Below are positions 42,018 to 52,810 of a DNA stretch of 64,000 nucleotides, piece by piece; positions within the stretch are counted from its first letter, which is position 1, and each line of letters opens with the position of its first letter. The translations under genes were made by a program, and so were the position numbers. Under the pieces are notes generated by a model that had not been told where the DNA came from, ran no database searches, and saw only the letters and a program-made list of their open reading frames with translations. Source of the stretch: Nocardia coubleae NBRC 108252 (lineage in GTDB: Bacteria; Actinomycetota; Actinomycetes; Mycobacteriales; Mycobacteriaceae); NCBI RefSeq assembly GCF_001612805.1, contig NZ_BDBD01000018.1, positions 186,001-250,000 on the forward strand, in the 5' to 3' direction.

Positions 42018-42416
42018 ATGACCATGACTGATCCGATCGCAGACTTCTTGACGCGTCTGCGCAACGCCAACTCGGCGTACCACGATCAGGTGAAGGCTCC
42101 GCACTCCAAGCTCAAGGCGAACATCGCCGAGATCCTGAAGCGTGAGGGTTACATCGCCGATTACCGCACCGAAGACGCGCCGGTGGGCAAGGCCCTCGTC
42201 GTCGATCTGAAGTACGGCCCGAGCCGTGAGCGCAGCCTGCAGGGCCTGCGTCGCGTCTCGAAGCCGGGTCTGCGTGTGTACGCGAAGTCCACCAACCTGC
42301 CCAAGGTCCTCGGCGGCCTCGGCGTGGCGATCATCTCCACGTCGACCGGCCTGCTCACCGACCGGCAAGCGGCCAAGCAGGGCGTCGGGGGCGAAGTCCT
42401 CGCCTACGTCTGGTAA
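42018..42416 (+). CDS. rpsH: 30S ribosomal protein S8
   Basis: 132 residues beginning MTMTDPIADFLTRLRNAN, the conserved S8 start, and ending in the STSTGLLTDRQAAKQGVGGEVL block that contacts 16S rRNA helix 21. A GAGG lies seven bases upstream of the ATG at 42018; a second in-frame ATG is six bases later. It heads the second half of the split spc operon. Confidence 0.98.
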   Translation: MTMTDPIADFLTRLRNANSAYHDQVKAPHSKLKANIAEILKREGYIADYRTEDAPVGKALVVDLKYGPSRERSLQGLRRVSKPGLRVYAKSTNLPKVLGGLGVAIISTSTGLLTDRQAAKQGVGGEVLAYVW

Positions 42417-42431
42417 GGGAGGTCTGGACTA

Positions 42432-42971
42432 ATGTCGCGTATTGGTAAAAACCCCATCGCAATCCCGGCCGGTGTCGACGTCAGCATCGACGGCCAGGTC
42501 GTCACGGTGAAGGGTCCCAAGGGCACCCTGTCGCACACCGTTGCCGAGCCGATCACCGTCAGCAAAGACGAAGCCAACCAGCTCGTGGTCGCCCGTCCCA
42601 ACGACGAGCGCGCCAACCGTTCGCTGCACGGCCTGAGCCGCACCCTGATCGCCAACATGATCGAGGGCGTCACCAAGGGCTACGAGAAGAAGATGGAAAT
42701 CTTCGGCGTCGGTTACCGCGTTCAGGCCAAGGGTTCGAACCTCGAGTTCGCCCTCGGCTACAGCCACCCGGTGCCGATCGAGGCCCCGGAGGGCATCACC
42801 TTCGCGGTGGAATCGCCCACCAAGTTCTCGGTTTCCGGGATCGACAAGCAGAAGGTCGGCCAGATCTCCGCTGTGATCCACGGACTGCGTAAGCCCGACC
42901 CGTACAAGGGCAAGGGCATCCGCTACGCCGGCGAGGTCGTTCGCCGCAAGGTCGGAAAGACGGGTAAGTGA
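42432..42971 (+). CDS. rplF: 50S ribosomal protein L6
   Basis: 179 residues with two tandem copies of the L6 fold. MSRIGKNPIAIPAGVDVSI opens the first, and PDPYKGKGIRYAGEVVRRKVGK is the C-terminal rRNA-binding signature. It is near the sarcin-ricin loop and factor binding site. The gene overlaps the possible GTG start of rplR. Confidence 0.98.
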   Translation: MSRIGKNPIAIPAGVDVSIDGQVVTVKGPKGTLSHTVAEPITVSKDEANQLVVARPNDERANRSLHGLSRTLIANMIEGVTKGYEKKMEIFGVGYRVQAKGSNLEFALGYSHPVPIEAPEGITFAVESPTKFSVSGIDKQKVGQISAVIHGLRKPDPYKGKGIRYAGEVVRRKVGKTGK

Positions 42972-42973
42972 TC

Positions 42974-43381
42974 ATGGCGCAAACTGCTAACCAGAAGGCC
43001 AAGCGGATTCCGCTGGGCAAGGACGCATCGACGAAGCGTCGTCTGTCGAAGACCCGCCGTCACTTCCGTCTGCGCAAGAAGGTCGTCGGCACCACCGAGC
43101 GTCCCCGCTTGGTCGTCAACCGTTCCTCGCGGCACCTGCACGCTCAGCTCGTCGACGATTCGGTCGGCAAGACCATCGCCGCCGCGTCCTCGATCGAGGC
43201 CGATGTGCGTGCGCTGGAGGGCGACAAGTCCGCCAAGGGCGCCAAGGTCGGTCAGCTGATCGCCGAGCGCGCCAAGGCTGCCGGTATCGAGTCGGTCGTG
43301 TTCGACCGTGGTGGTCACGACTACCACGGCCGCATCGCGGCGCTGGCCGATGCCGCTCGTGAAGGTGGGCTGAAGTTCTGA
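42974..43381 (+). CDS. rplR: 50S ribosomal protein L18
   Basis: 135 residues from the ATG at 42974; a GTG at 42968 overlapping the rplF stop is an alternative and would add two residues. RPRLVVNRSSRHLHAQLVDD and FDRGGHDYHGRIAALADAAREGGL are L18 features. It binds 5S rRNA with L5. Confidence 0.97.
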   Translation: MAQTANQKAKRIPLGKDASTKRRLSKTRRHFRLRKKVVGTTERPRLVVNRSSRHLHAQLVDDSVGKTIAAASSIEADVRALEGDKSAKGAKVGQLIAERAKAAGIESVVFDRGGHDYHGRIAALADAAREGGLKF

Positions 43382-43412
43382 TGACTGAATTTTCGAACGG
43401 AAGGAACGTCTG

Positions 43413-44066
43413 ATGCCGGGACGTCAGCGGCGTGACGGCGGCAACGGACCCGCCGGACAGAACAACAACAACCCCAGCGGTGGCCCCGAGGGCAACCGTC
43501 GCGGTGGCGGCGATCGTCGCGGCGGCGGCGACCGTCGGGACAACGCGGCCGAGAAGAACCAGCTCGAGCGCGTAGTCGCGATCAACCGCGTCTCCAAGGT
43601 CGTGAAGGGTGGTCGTCGCTTCAGCTTCACCGCCCTCGTGATCGTCGGTGACGGCAACGGTCTGGTCGGCGTCGGCTACGGCAAGGCCAAGGAAGTTCCC
43701 GCGGCCATCCAGAAGGGTGTCGAGGAGGCTCGCAAGAGCTTCTTCCGCGTCCCGATGATCGGCTCGACCATCACCCACCCGGTTCAGGGTGAGGCGGCGG
43801 CCGGTGTGGTCATGCTGCGTCCGGCTTCGCCCGGTACCGGTGTGATCGCCGGTGGTGCGGCGCGTGCCGTGCTCGAATGCGCTGGCATTCACGACATTCT
43901 GGCCAAGTCGCTCGGTAGCGACAATGCGATCAACGTCGTTCACGCGACGGTTGCCGCGCTCAAGATGCTCCAGCGTCCCGAAGAGGTTGCCGCGCGTCGC
44001 GGTCTGCCGATCGAGGACGTCGCTCCGGCGGGCATGCTGCGTGCGCGTGCGGGACAGGGAGCCTGA
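43413..44066 (+). CDS. rpsE: 30S ribosomal protein S5
   Basis: 217 residues, long for S5 because of an N-terminal extension of about 50 residues rich in Gly, Arg and Asn (GGGDRRGGGDRRD), common in actinobacteria. The double-stranded RNA-binding part follows with VSKVVKGGRRFSFTALVIVG and the fold 2 segment APGTGVIAGGAARAVLE in slightly varied form. S5 sets translational accuracy and is a spectinomycin target. Confidence 0.98.
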   Translation: MPGRQRRDGGNGPAGQNNNNPSGGPEGNRRGGGDRRGGGDRRDNAAEKNQLERVVAINRVSKVVKGGRRFSFTALVIVGDGNGLVGVGYGKAKEVPAAIQKGVEEARKSFFRVPMIGSTITHPVQGEAAAGVVMLRPASPGTGVIAGGAARAVLECAGIHDILAKSLGSDNAINVVHATVAALKMLQRPEEVAARRGLPIEDVAPAGMLRARAGQGA

Positions 44067-44067
44067 C

Positions 44068-44247
44068 ATGGCAGATCTCAAGGTGACCCAGATCAAGAGC
44101 ACGATCGGTGCCAAGGCGAACCAGCGCGCGAGCCTGCGTACCCTCGGCCTGCGGAAGATCCGCCAGTCGGTGGTTCGTGAGGACAACGCTCAGAACCGCG
44201 GTCTGATCAATGTCGTGCGCCACCTCGTAACAGTTGAGGAGGTCTGA
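44068..44247 (+). CDS. rpmD: 50S ribosomal protein L30
   Basis: 59 residues, beginning MADLKVTQIKSTIGAKANQR, with the conserved TLRTLGLRKI-type segment (LRTLGLRKIRQSV). A small surface protein of the large subunit. The ATG lies one base after the rpsE stop. Confidence 0.97.
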   Translation: MADLKVTQIKSTIGAKANQRASLRTLGLRKIRQSVVREDNAQNRGLINVVRHLVTVEEV

Positions 44248-44248
44248 C

Positions 44249-44692
44249 ATGACCATCAAATTGCACCACCTGCGTCCTGCGCCGGGTTCCAAGACCGAGA
44301 AGACCCGTGTGGGTCGCGGTGAGGGTTCCAAGGGCAAGACCGCCGGTCGTGGTACCAAGGGCACCAAGGCCCGCAAGAACGTCCCCGCGGCGTTCGAGGG
44401 TGGCCAGATGCCGCTGCACATGCGCCTGCCGAAGCTGAAGGGCTTCACCAACCGCTTCCGCGTGGAGTACCAGGTTGTGAACGTGGGCCGCATCGCGGAG
44501 CTGTTCCCCGAAGGCGGCACGGTCGGTAAGGCCGAGCTCGTCGCGGCCGGCGCCGTTCGCAAGAACGAGCTGGTGAAGGTCCTCGGTGACGGCGACATCT
44601 CCGTCGCCGTGCAGGTGACCGCCGACAAGGTGACCGGCTCCGCCAAGGAGAAGATCACCGCTGCCGGTGGCACCGTCACCGAACTGGCCTGA
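44249..44692 (+). CDS. rplO: 50S ribosomal protein L15
   Basis: 147 residues with the extended basic N-terminal arm (KTRVGRGEGSKGKTAGRGTK) and the C-terminal globular part ending in TAAGGTVTELA. The rpmD stop is one base upstream. It is the last gene of this transcript, followed by a terminator before secY. Confidence 0.98.
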   Translation: MTIKLHHLRPAPGSKTEKTRVGRGEGSKGKTAGRGTKGTKARKNVPAAFEGGQMPLHMRLPKLKGFTNRFRVEYQVVNVGRIAELFPEGGTVGKAELVAAGAVRKNELVKVLGDGDISVAVQVTADKVTGSAKEKITAAGGTVTELA

Positions 44693-44710
44693 CGGTACTG
44701 TAGTCACAGC

Positions 44711-44743
44711 GACACCGGACGAGTCGAGCACTCGTCCGGTGTC
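44711..44743 (+). terminator. Stem-loop terminator between rplO and secY
   Basis: A perfect 14-base stem (GACACCGGACGAGT with ACTCGTCCGGTGTC) and 5-base loop, 18 bases after the rplO stop. It separates the ribosomal and secY transcripts, so secY must have its own promoter in the following 115 bases. Confidence 0.8.
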
Positions 44744-44858
44744 ACTGTAGAGTCTCAACAAGTGTTGTCTGCCAAGCTCGTCATCGGCTGACGTCTCCAC
44801 CACGACGCCGTGTTGGTTCAGTCGCATGGCATGACCATGTCGTTCGCCAGGAGGATCT

Positions 44859-46181
44859 GTGCTTTCCGCCTTCGTATCGGCCTTCCGGACTCCGGACTTA
44901 CGGCGGAAGATTCTCTTCACGCTGGGGTTGATCGTGCTGTACCGGTTGGGTGCCGCGCTGCCGTCCCCCGGCGTCAACTATCAGAACGTCCAGGAATGCG
45001 TGAAGCTGGTCTCCGGTGGCGAATCCGCCGGTATCTACCAGCTCATCAATCTGTTCTCCGGTGGTGCGCTACTGCAGCTTTCGGTGTTCGCGATCGGCAT
45101 CATGCCGTACATCACCGCGAGCATCATCATCCAGCTGCTGACCGTGGTCATCCCGCGCTTCGAGGAGTTGCGCAAGGAAGGCCAAGCAGGCCAGACCAAG
45201 ATGACGCAGTACACCCGCTACCTCTCGATCGCCCTGGCGATCCTGCAGGCCACGGGTCTCGTCGCGCTCGCCGCTCGCGGTCAGCTGCTGCAGGGCTGCC
45301 AGGAAGACATCCTCGAGGACACCGGCATCTTCGGCATGATCGTCATCGTGCTGGTGATGACCGCCGGTGCGGCCCTGGTGATGTGGTTCGGCGAGCAGAT
45401 CACCGAGCGCGGTGTCGGTAACGGCATGTCGCTGCTGATCTTCGCCGGTATCGCCGCGCGTATCCCGCTCGACGGCAAGGCCATCCTCGACACCCGTGGC
45501 GCCATGATCTTCAGCCTCGTGTGTGTGGGTGTGCTGCTGATCATCGTCGCGGTGGTCTTCGTCGAACAGGGTCAGCGCCGGATCCCGGTGCAGTACGCCA
45601 AGCGCGTCGTCGGTCGCAAGATGTACGGCGGCTCCTCGACCTATCTGCCGCTGAAGGTCAACCAGGCCGGTGTGATCCCGGTGATCTTCGCGTCTTCGCT
45701 GCTCTACCTGCCCAACCTGATTTCGCAGCTCACCTCGTCGAGCACCGCGACGGACCCGAGCTGGTGGCAGGAGATCATCCAGAAGTATCTGGTCGATCCG
45801 ACCAACCCGGTCTACATCGCCGTCTACTTCGGTTTGATCGTGTTCTTCACCTACTTCTACGTCGCGATCACCTTCAACCCGGAGGAACGCGCGGACGAGA
45901 TGAAGAAGTTCGGTGGCTTCATTCCGGGCTACCGCCCCGGTAAGCCGACCGCCGACTACCTCAATTATGTTCTGAGCCGCATCACCCTGCCCGGCTCGAT
46001 CTACCTCGGCGCGGTCACCGTCCTGCCGAGTATCGCCCTCGGCAGCGGCAGCACGGGCCAGTCGGCGAACATGTCCTTCGGCGGTGCCGCGGTGCTCATC
46101 ATGGTCAGCGTGGGTCTCGACACGGTCAAGCAGATCGAGAGCCAGCTGATGAATCGAAATTACGAAGGGTTCCTCAAGTGA
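44859..46181 (+). CDS. secY: Preprotein translocase subunit SecY
   Basis: A 440-residue, ten-helix channel protein. Family motifs are GGALLQLSVFAIGIMPYITA with SIIIQLL, NGMSLLIFAGI and GFIPGYRPGKPTADYL. It forms the SecYEG channel for Sec export. GTG start with CAGGAGG upstream. Its stop overlaps the adk start (GTGA), so the two are coupled. Confidence 0.98.
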   Translation: MLSAFVSAFRTPDLRRKILFTLGLIVLYRLGAALPSPGVNYQNVQECVKLVSGGESAGIYQLINLFSGGALLQLSVFAIGIMPYITASIIIQLLTVVIPRFEELRKEGQAGQTKMTQYTRYLSIALAILQATGLVALAARGQLLQGCQEDILEDTGIFGMIVIVLVMTAGAALVMWFGEQITERGVGNGMSLLIFAGIAARIPLDGKAILDTRGAMIFSLVCVGVLLIIVAVVFVEQGQRRIPVQYAKRVVGRKMYGGSSTYLPLKVNQAGVIPVIFASSLLYLPNLISQLTSSSTATDPSWWQEIIQKYLVDPTNPVYIAVYFGLIVFFTYFYVAITFNPEERADEMKKFGGFIPGYRPGKPTADYLNYVLSRITLPGSIYLGAVTVLPSIALGSGSTGQSANMSFGGAAVLIMVSVGLDTVKQIESQLMNRNYEGFLK

Positions 46182-46723
46182 GAGTTGTTCTGCTCGGTCC
46201 GCCGGGTGCCGGCAAAGGTACTCAGGCCGTCCTGCTGTCGGAAAAGCTGGGCGTTCCGCACATCTCCACCGGAGACCTCTTCCGCGCGAACATCAGCCAG
46301 CAGACCGCGCTCGGTCGCGAGGCGCAGAAGTACATGGACGCCGGTGACCTGGTCCCCAGCGATGTCACCAACCGCATGGTCGAAGCCCGCGTCGCCGAAC
46401 CGGACGCCGCGAACGGTTTCGTCCTCGACGGTTATCCGCGCACGGTCGACCAGGCCGACGCGCTGAAGAAGATCCTCGAGCATCACGGCACCGCGCTCGA
46501 CGCCGTGCTGTGCTTCGTGGTCGCCGAGGACACCGTGGTCGAGCGCATGCTCGCCCGTGGCCGCGCCGACGACACCGAGGACGTCATCCGCAACCGGCTG
46601 CGGGTCTACCGCGAGGAGACCGAGCCGCTGCTCGAGTACTACGACGGTCTGGTCGTGACCGTCGACGGTCTCGGCGAGGTCGACGACGTCAACGCGCGAG
46701 CGCTGAAGGCTCTCGGCCAGTAA
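46178..46723 (+). CDS. adk: Adenylate kinase (short, LID-less form)
   Basis: 181 residues. The P-loop LLGPPGAGKGTQ, STGDLFRANI for AMP binding and LDGYPRTVDQ are intact. The LID region is reduced, as in mycobacterial adenylate kinases, which explains the short length. Interconverts ATP, ADP and AMP. It overlaps secY by 4 bases and shares TAATG with map. Confidence 0.97.
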   Translation: MRVVLLGPPGAGKGTQAVLLSEKLGVPHISTGDLFRANISQQTALGREAQKYMDAGDLVPSDVTNRMVEARVAEPDAANGFVLDGYPRTVDQADALKKILEHHGTALDAVLCFVVAEDTVVERMLARGRADDTEDVIRNRLRVYREETEPLLEYYDGLVVTVDGLGEVDDVNARALKALGQ

Positions 46724-47520
46724 TGGCATTCGGTCGGAAGAAGAAGGTCGTGCCGTTCCGCACGGCGGGCGAGCTCGACGCCATGGCGGCGGCGGGCGCG
46801 ATCGTCGGGCGGGCGCTGGTCGCCGTGCGCGACGCCGCCAAGCCCGGGGTGTCGACGCTCGAGCTCGACGAGGTCGCCGAGCAGGTGATCCGGGAGGCGG
46901 GCGCGGTTCCGTCGTTCAAGGGTTACCACGGCTTCCCCGGCTCGATCTGTTCTTCGGTCAACGACCGTGTGGTGCACGGGATCCCCTCGGCGAGTGAGAT
47001 TCTCACCGAGGGCGATCTGGTGTCGATCGACTGCGGCGCCATCCTCGACGGCTGGCACGGTGATTCCGCCTGGACCTTCGGCGTCGGCAACATCATCGAA
47101 GCCGATCGCCTGCTCAGCGAGGCCACCAAGTGGTCGATGGAGGCGGGCATCGGCGCGATGGTGCCCGGCAACCGGCTCACCGATGTGTCGCACGCGATCG
47201 AGCTCGGCACCCGGGCCGCCGAAGAGGTGCACGGCCGCAAATACGGCATCGTCGACGGCTACGGTGGCCACGCCATCGGCCGCGAGATGCACATGGACCC
47301 CTTCCTCCCGAACGAGGGCGCCCCGGGCAAGGGCCCGCGCCTGGTCGTCGGATCGGTCCTGGCCATCGAGCCGATGCTCACCCTCGGCACCACCGAAACC
47401 ACAACCCTCGACGACGACTGGACCGTGGTCACCACCGACGGTTCCCGCGCCGCCCACTGGGAACACAGCGTCGCCGTCACCGAGGACGGCCCACGTATCC
47501 TCACCCTGCGCCCGGAGTGA
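46723..47520 (+). CDS. map: Methionine aminopeptidase, type I
   Basis: 265 residues. Removes the initiator methionine from new proteins. Metal ligands can be placed: Asp in SIDCGAILDG and DSAWTF, His in GYGGHAIGREMH, Glu in LAIEPML and Glu in WEHSVAV. The substrate histidine lies in GYHGFPGSIC. It begins inside the adk stop. infA, which usually follows, is absent; a palindrome and then a transporter operon come next. Confidence 0.96.
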   Translation: MAFGRKKKVVPFRTAGELDAMAAAGAIVGRALVAVRDAAKPGVSTLELDEVAEQVIREAGAVPSFKGYHGFPGSICSSVNDRVVHGIPSASEILTEGDLVSIDCGAILDGWHGDSAWTFGVGNIIEADRLLSEATKWSMEAGIGAMVPGNRLTDVSHAIELGTRAAEEVHGRKYGIVDGYGGHAIGREMHMDPFLPNEGAPGKGPRLVVGSVLAIEPMLTLGTTETTTLDDDWTVVTTDGSRAAHWEHSVAVTEDGPRILTLRPE

Positions 47521-47522
47521 CT

Positions 47523-47541
47523 TCGCGAAAGTCTTTCGCGA
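47523..47541. other. Perfect 19-base palindrome after map
   Basis: TCGCGAAAG-T-CTTTCGCGA has 9-base arms around one base and begins 3 bases after the map stop. CTTTTC follows. With a one-base centre it is poor as a hairpin loop but would still extrude with a smaller stem; it may be a terminator or an operator for the transporter operon. Confidence 0.45.
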
Positions 47542-47604
47542 CTTTTCGGTGAAGTAATGTTTCGAATCCGGCTCGGTGCCGGGGGAATCCTGTATCTCTG
47601 AGTA

Positions 47605-48696
47605 ATGAGATCTGGGATCGCGCTGATCGCCGTCGTCGCCACCTGTGCGGCGACGGCGTCGCTCGTCGGTTGCGGTGAGCCGCCTGCCGAGTCGCGCTAC
47701 ACAGGATCGGGCAATACCTACGGTTCGGCGAATGCCGGTTTCGAGACCTGCATGGTGACCGATGCGGGCGGGGTGGACGACAAGTCGTTCAACGAATCCG
47801 GCTGGAACGGGGTGAAGGCGGCGATCGACGCCAACCCCGGTGTCTACGGTTCCTACCGGCAGTCCAACAGTTCCGCCGATTACGAACCCAACCTGCGGGC
47901 CTCGGCCGATGACGACTGCGATCTGGTGATCGGGGTCGGCGGCCTGATGGCCGAGGCGGTGGCGCAGGTGGCGGGGGAGTACCCGGATCAGCGGTTCGCT
48001 ATCGTCGACGCGCACGTGGAGTTGGACAACGTCTATTCGATGGAGTTCAACGCCGCCCAATCCTCTTATCTCGCAGGCTATCTCGCGGCCGGGATGACCA
48101 AGACCGGCCGTGTCGCGACCTGGGGTGGCATGCAGATCCCCGCCGTGACGATCTTCATGGACGGTTTCGCGGCAGGCGTGGCCAGGTACAACCAGGTTCA
48201 CGGAACGAGTACCGAGGTGCTCGGCTGGAATGTCGCCGATCAGAACGGTTCGTTCACCGGCAATTTCGACGACACAAGTGCCGGTCGCTCGCTGACCGAG
48301 AATTTCATCGCCCAGGGCGCCGACATCATTCATCCGGTGGCCGGTCCCGTCGGCATGGGCGGTGCGTCGGCGGTGCAGGATTCGCCGGGGGTGAGCATGA
48401 TCTGGGTCGATTCCGACGGGTACGAAGCCGTGCCGGAATACAAGGACATCATGTTGTCGTCGTCGATGAAGGACATTTCCGCCGCGGTGCGCGTCGCAAT
48501 CGACAACGCTTTCGCCGAGGGTCCGAAAGACGGCCGGTATGTCGGCACGCTCGGCAACGGTGGGGTCGGCCTCGCGCCGTTCCATGATTTCGACGGTGCC
48601 GTGCCCGAGCGGCTGAAACAGGAGCTCACGGCCCTGCGCACCGAGATCGTCGAAGGCCGGATCGTGATCGACTCACCCGCCGCCCCCAAGCTCTGA
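47605..48696 (+). CDS. BMP family ABC transporter substrate-binding lipoprotein
   Basis: A 363-residue lipoprotein with lipobox LVGC. It belongs to the basic membrane protein (BMP/PnrA) family that binds purine nucleosides. TDAGGVDDKSFNESGWNG is the family signature, and the DLVIGVGG and FAIVDAHV strands follow. A VDSDG near residue 270 marks the ligand pocket. It opens a four-gene import operon with the ATPase 10 bases downstream. Confidence 0.9.
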   Translation: MRSGIALIAVVATCAATASLVGCGEPPAESRYTGSGNTYGSANAGFETCMVTDAGGVDDKSFNESGWNGVKAAIDANPGVYGSYRQSNSSADYEPNLRASADDDCDLVIGVGGLMAEAVAQVAGEYPDQRFAIVDAHVELDNVYSMEFNAAQSSYLAGYLAAGMTKTGRVATWGGMQIPAVTIFMDGFAAGVARYNQVHGTSTEVLGWNVADQNGSFTGNFDDTSAGRSLTENFIAQGADIIHPVAGPVGMGGASAVQDSPGVSMIWVDSDGYEAVPEYKDIMLSSSMKDISAAVRVAIDNAFAEGPKDGRYVGTLGNGGVGLAPFHDFDGAVPERLKQELTALRTEIVEGRIVIDSPAAPKL

Positions 48697-48706
48697 GGAC
48701 AACGAC

Positions 48707-50224
<1,518 letters not shown>

Positions 50225-50252
50225 ACTGGCGCCGACATCCTCGAGGATTCCC

Positions 50253-51521
50253 ATGCCGAGTACGACCACCGCGCCGGAGACCGAATCGCCCCGGCCCGAA
50301 AGACCAGGTTTCGGCCGCACCTTCACCCGGTACCTGACCGAAGCCAACAGCGTGATGGTGACCATCTATTCGCTGCTGCTCGCCTTCGCGATCGGCGCGC
50401 TGCTCATCATCGTTTCCGATCCGTCGGTGCGCCGGGCCTGGGGGTACTTCCTCAACCGGCCCTCCGACGCGCTGAGTTTCTCCTGGCAGGCGGTGAGCAC
50501 GGCCTACCGTGACCTGTTCGAGGGCGCCATTCTCGACATCGGCCGCCTGCAGGAGTTCTTCGACGGCACGGCCACCCTCGCCCAGGTGCTGCGCCCGATC
50601 TCGGAGACGCTCACCTACGCCACCCCGCTGATCTTCACCGGACTCGCCGTGGGGCTGGCGTTCCGGGCCGGACTGTTCAATATCGGTGGGCACGGGCAGT
50701 TCATCTTCGGCATGCTCGGTGCGTTGATCGTCGGTTTCGCGATCGATCTGCCGCCGCTGCTGCATGTGCCGCTGGCGCTGGCCGCGGGTGCGCTCGCGGG
50801 TGGGCTCTTCGGCGCGGTTCCCGGTGTGCTGAAGGCGAAAACCGGTGCACACGAGGTTATCTCGTCGATCATGCTGAACAATATCGCCACCTATTTCCTG
50901 CTCTGGGCGCTGAGCACCACCTTCATCCACTCGCTGACCTCCCAGGAGCTGGTGTCCAAGCCGGTCGACATCTCGGCGCGGCTGCCCCGGCTCCTCGGCT
51001 GGGCGGGGTCGGGGCTGCGGGTGAGTGTCGGCCTGCTGATCGCGTTGGCGCTGGCGGCGGGGATCTGGTGGGTGCTGCGCAAGTCGACCTTCGGGTACCG
51101 GATTCGCGCGGTCGGGGCGAATCCGCACGCGGCGCAGACGGCGGGCATCGACATGGGTCGCACGTTCATCACCACGATGGGGGTGTCGGGAGCGCTCGCC
51201 GGGATCGGTGGTGGGGCGCTCGTGCTCGGGTTGAACCCGTACACGGTGAACCCCGGAACGGTTGCCGAGTTCGGCTTCGACGGGATCACTGTCGCCTTGC
51301 TCGGGCGGGCACATCCGGGTGGGATCGTCGCGGCGGCGCTGCTGTTCGGTGCGTTGAAGTCGGGCACGCTGCACATGCAGCCCGCCATCCCGGTGGAGAT
51401 GTCGACGCTGCTGCAGGCGGTGATCGTGCTGTTCATCGCCGCGCCCGCCCTGGTGAAAACCCTGCTGCACCTGCGCACCCCGCGCGGTGGGCTCAACACG
51501 CTGGAAGCGAGGGGCTGGTGA
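50253..51521 (+). CDS. ABC transporter permease, BMP/nucleoside class
   Basis: A 422-residue membrane protein of the branched-chain amino acid/ribose permease superfamily with about nine helices (for example MVTIYSLLLAFAIGALLIIV). The coupling loop has GYRIRAVGANPHAAQTAGID, typical of this family, and LFNIGGHGQFIFGMLGA lies in the conserved early loop. It pairs with the next permease, whose GTG start overlaps its stop. Confidence 0.9.
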   Translation: MPSTTTAPETESPRPERPGFGRTFTRYLTEANSVMVTIYSLLLAFAIGALLIIVSDPSVRRAWGYFLNRPSDALSFSWQAVSTAYRDLFEGAILDIGRLQEFFDGTATLAQVLRPISETLTYATPLIFTGLAVGLAFRAGLFNIGGHGQFIFGMLGALIVGFAIDLPPLLHVPLALAAGALAGGLFGAVPGVLKAKTGAHEVISSIMLNNIATYFLLWALSTTFIHSLTSQELVSKPVDISARLPRLLGWAGSGLRVSVGLLIALALAAGIWWVLRKSTFGYRIRAVGANPHAAQTAGIDMGRTFITTMGVSGALAGIGGGALVLGLNPYTVNPGTVAEFGFDGITVALLGRAHPGGIVAAALLFGALKSGTLHMQPAIPVEMSTLLQAVIVLFIAAPALVKTLLHLRTPRGGLNTLEARGW

Positions 51522-52810
51522 GTACCGCTGTCGCCGAATCGAAACCGGTCGTCGTGACCGAGACCGTGCGTCACCCGGTGGGTGGGGCGATGCTCGTCGT
51601 CCTCGGGGCGCTGCTCGCCGTCGCGGCGTTGCTGTGGATGCCCGACGGGCGGGCCACCACATTCCGTCTGGATCAGACCGTCGAAAGCAGCTGGACCGTC
51701 AGTACTTTCGGCATCGTTGTGACGCTTGCGGTGTTCACCGTGCTGCTCGGGGCGCTGTTGCTCGCGCGGGCGGTGAGTGCGCGCACGCACGGGGTGATCG
51801 TCGGGGTGGCGGCGACCGCGCTGGTGGTCGCGGTGCTGTCCTGGGTGGTGACGCCCGGCGTCGGGTTCCCGGTGGAGTTCGTGCTGGCCACCACGCTGTT
51901 CCTGGCCTTGCCGTTCATCTTCGGCGCCCTGTCCGGGGTGGTGTGTGAGCGGTCCGGTGTCATCAACCTCGGCATCGAAGGACAGTTCCTGGCGGGCGCC
52001 TTCACCGCAGTGCTGTTCGCCTCGATCACCGGCAATCCCTATGTCGGCATCCTCGCGGCGGTGCTCAGCGGCATGGTCTCCACGCTGTTGCTGGCCTGGC
52101 TGGCCACCCGCTTCGAGGTGAACCAGCTGGTCACCGGTGTGATCCTGAACCTGCTCGCGCTCGGTCTCACCGGGTTTCTGTTCGAGCGGCTCATGCGCAT
52201 GGACCATTCGCTCAACCAGCCGAGCACGGTGCCGCGCATCGGTGGATTCCTGCACGACATCGGCCTCGGTTTCCTCACCGAGATCCCGATCCTCGGACCG
52301 GTCCTCTTCGACCAGAACCTCTTCGTCTACGTGGCGCTGGCCTGCGTGTTCGGGCTGTCCTACCTGCTGTTCCACACCAGGTGGGGGCTGCGGACCCGTG
52401 CCGTCGGCGAGCACCCGGCGGCCGCCGACGCCGCCGGTATCGACGTGAACCGGCTGCGGTTCTGGAACGTCACCTGTGCGGGTGCGCTGTCAGGTTTCGG
52501 CGGCGCGTTCTTCACCATCGCCAACAATGTGGCCTTCAGCAAGAACATGACCGCGGCCCTCGGCTTCGTCGCGCTCGCGGTAATGATCGTCGGCCGCTGG
52601 AACCCCGTCGGCGCCCTCCTGGCGGCCCTGCTCTTCGGCTTCTCCAGCGCCCTGCAACGGTTCCTCAACACCATGCCCGGCAACCCGATCCCCACCGAAT
52701 TCCTCGGCATGCTGCCCTACGTGGTGACTCTCGTGGTCGTCGCCGGCTTCATCGGCAAAGCCGTCGCCCCCGCCGCCGACGGCATCCCGTACCGGCCGGG
52801 AGACAATTAG
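51518..52810 (+). CDS. ABC transporter permease, BMP/nucleoside class
   Basis: A 430-residue partner permease. CERSGVINLGIEGQFLAGAF and GLRTRAVGEHPAAADAAGID are the matching conserved loops. The N-terminus carries an extra pair of helices (residues 20-110) before the core. It closes the importer operon; no nucleoside-salvage enzyme follows, and it meets dtd tail to tail with a 4-base overlap. Confidence 0.9.
   Translation: MSTAVAESKPVVVTETVRHPVGGAMLVVLGALLAVAALLWMPDGRATTFRLDQTVESSWTVSTFGIVVTLAVFTVLLGALLLARAVSARTHGVIVGVAATALVVAVLSWVVTPGVGFPVEFVLATTLFLALPFIFGALSGVVCERSGVINLGIEGQFLAGAFTAVLFASITGNPYVGILAAVLSGMVSTLLLAWLATRFEVNQLVTGVILNLLALGLTGFLFERLMRMDHSLNQPSTVPRIGGFLHDIGLGFLTEIPILGPVLFDQNLFVYVALACVFGLSYLLFHTRWGLRTRAVGEHPAAADAAGIDVNRLRFWNVTCAGALSGFGGAFFTIANNVAFSKNMTAALGFVALAVMIVGRWNPVGALLAALLFGFSSALQRFLNTMPGNPIPTEFLGMLPYVVTLVVVAGFIGKAVAPAADGIPYRPGDN

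Noticed and set aside
46178..46723. Short adenylate kinase as a truncated gene
   Set aside because: A LID-less form of about 181 residues is standard in mycolic-acid actinobacteria and all key motifs are present.
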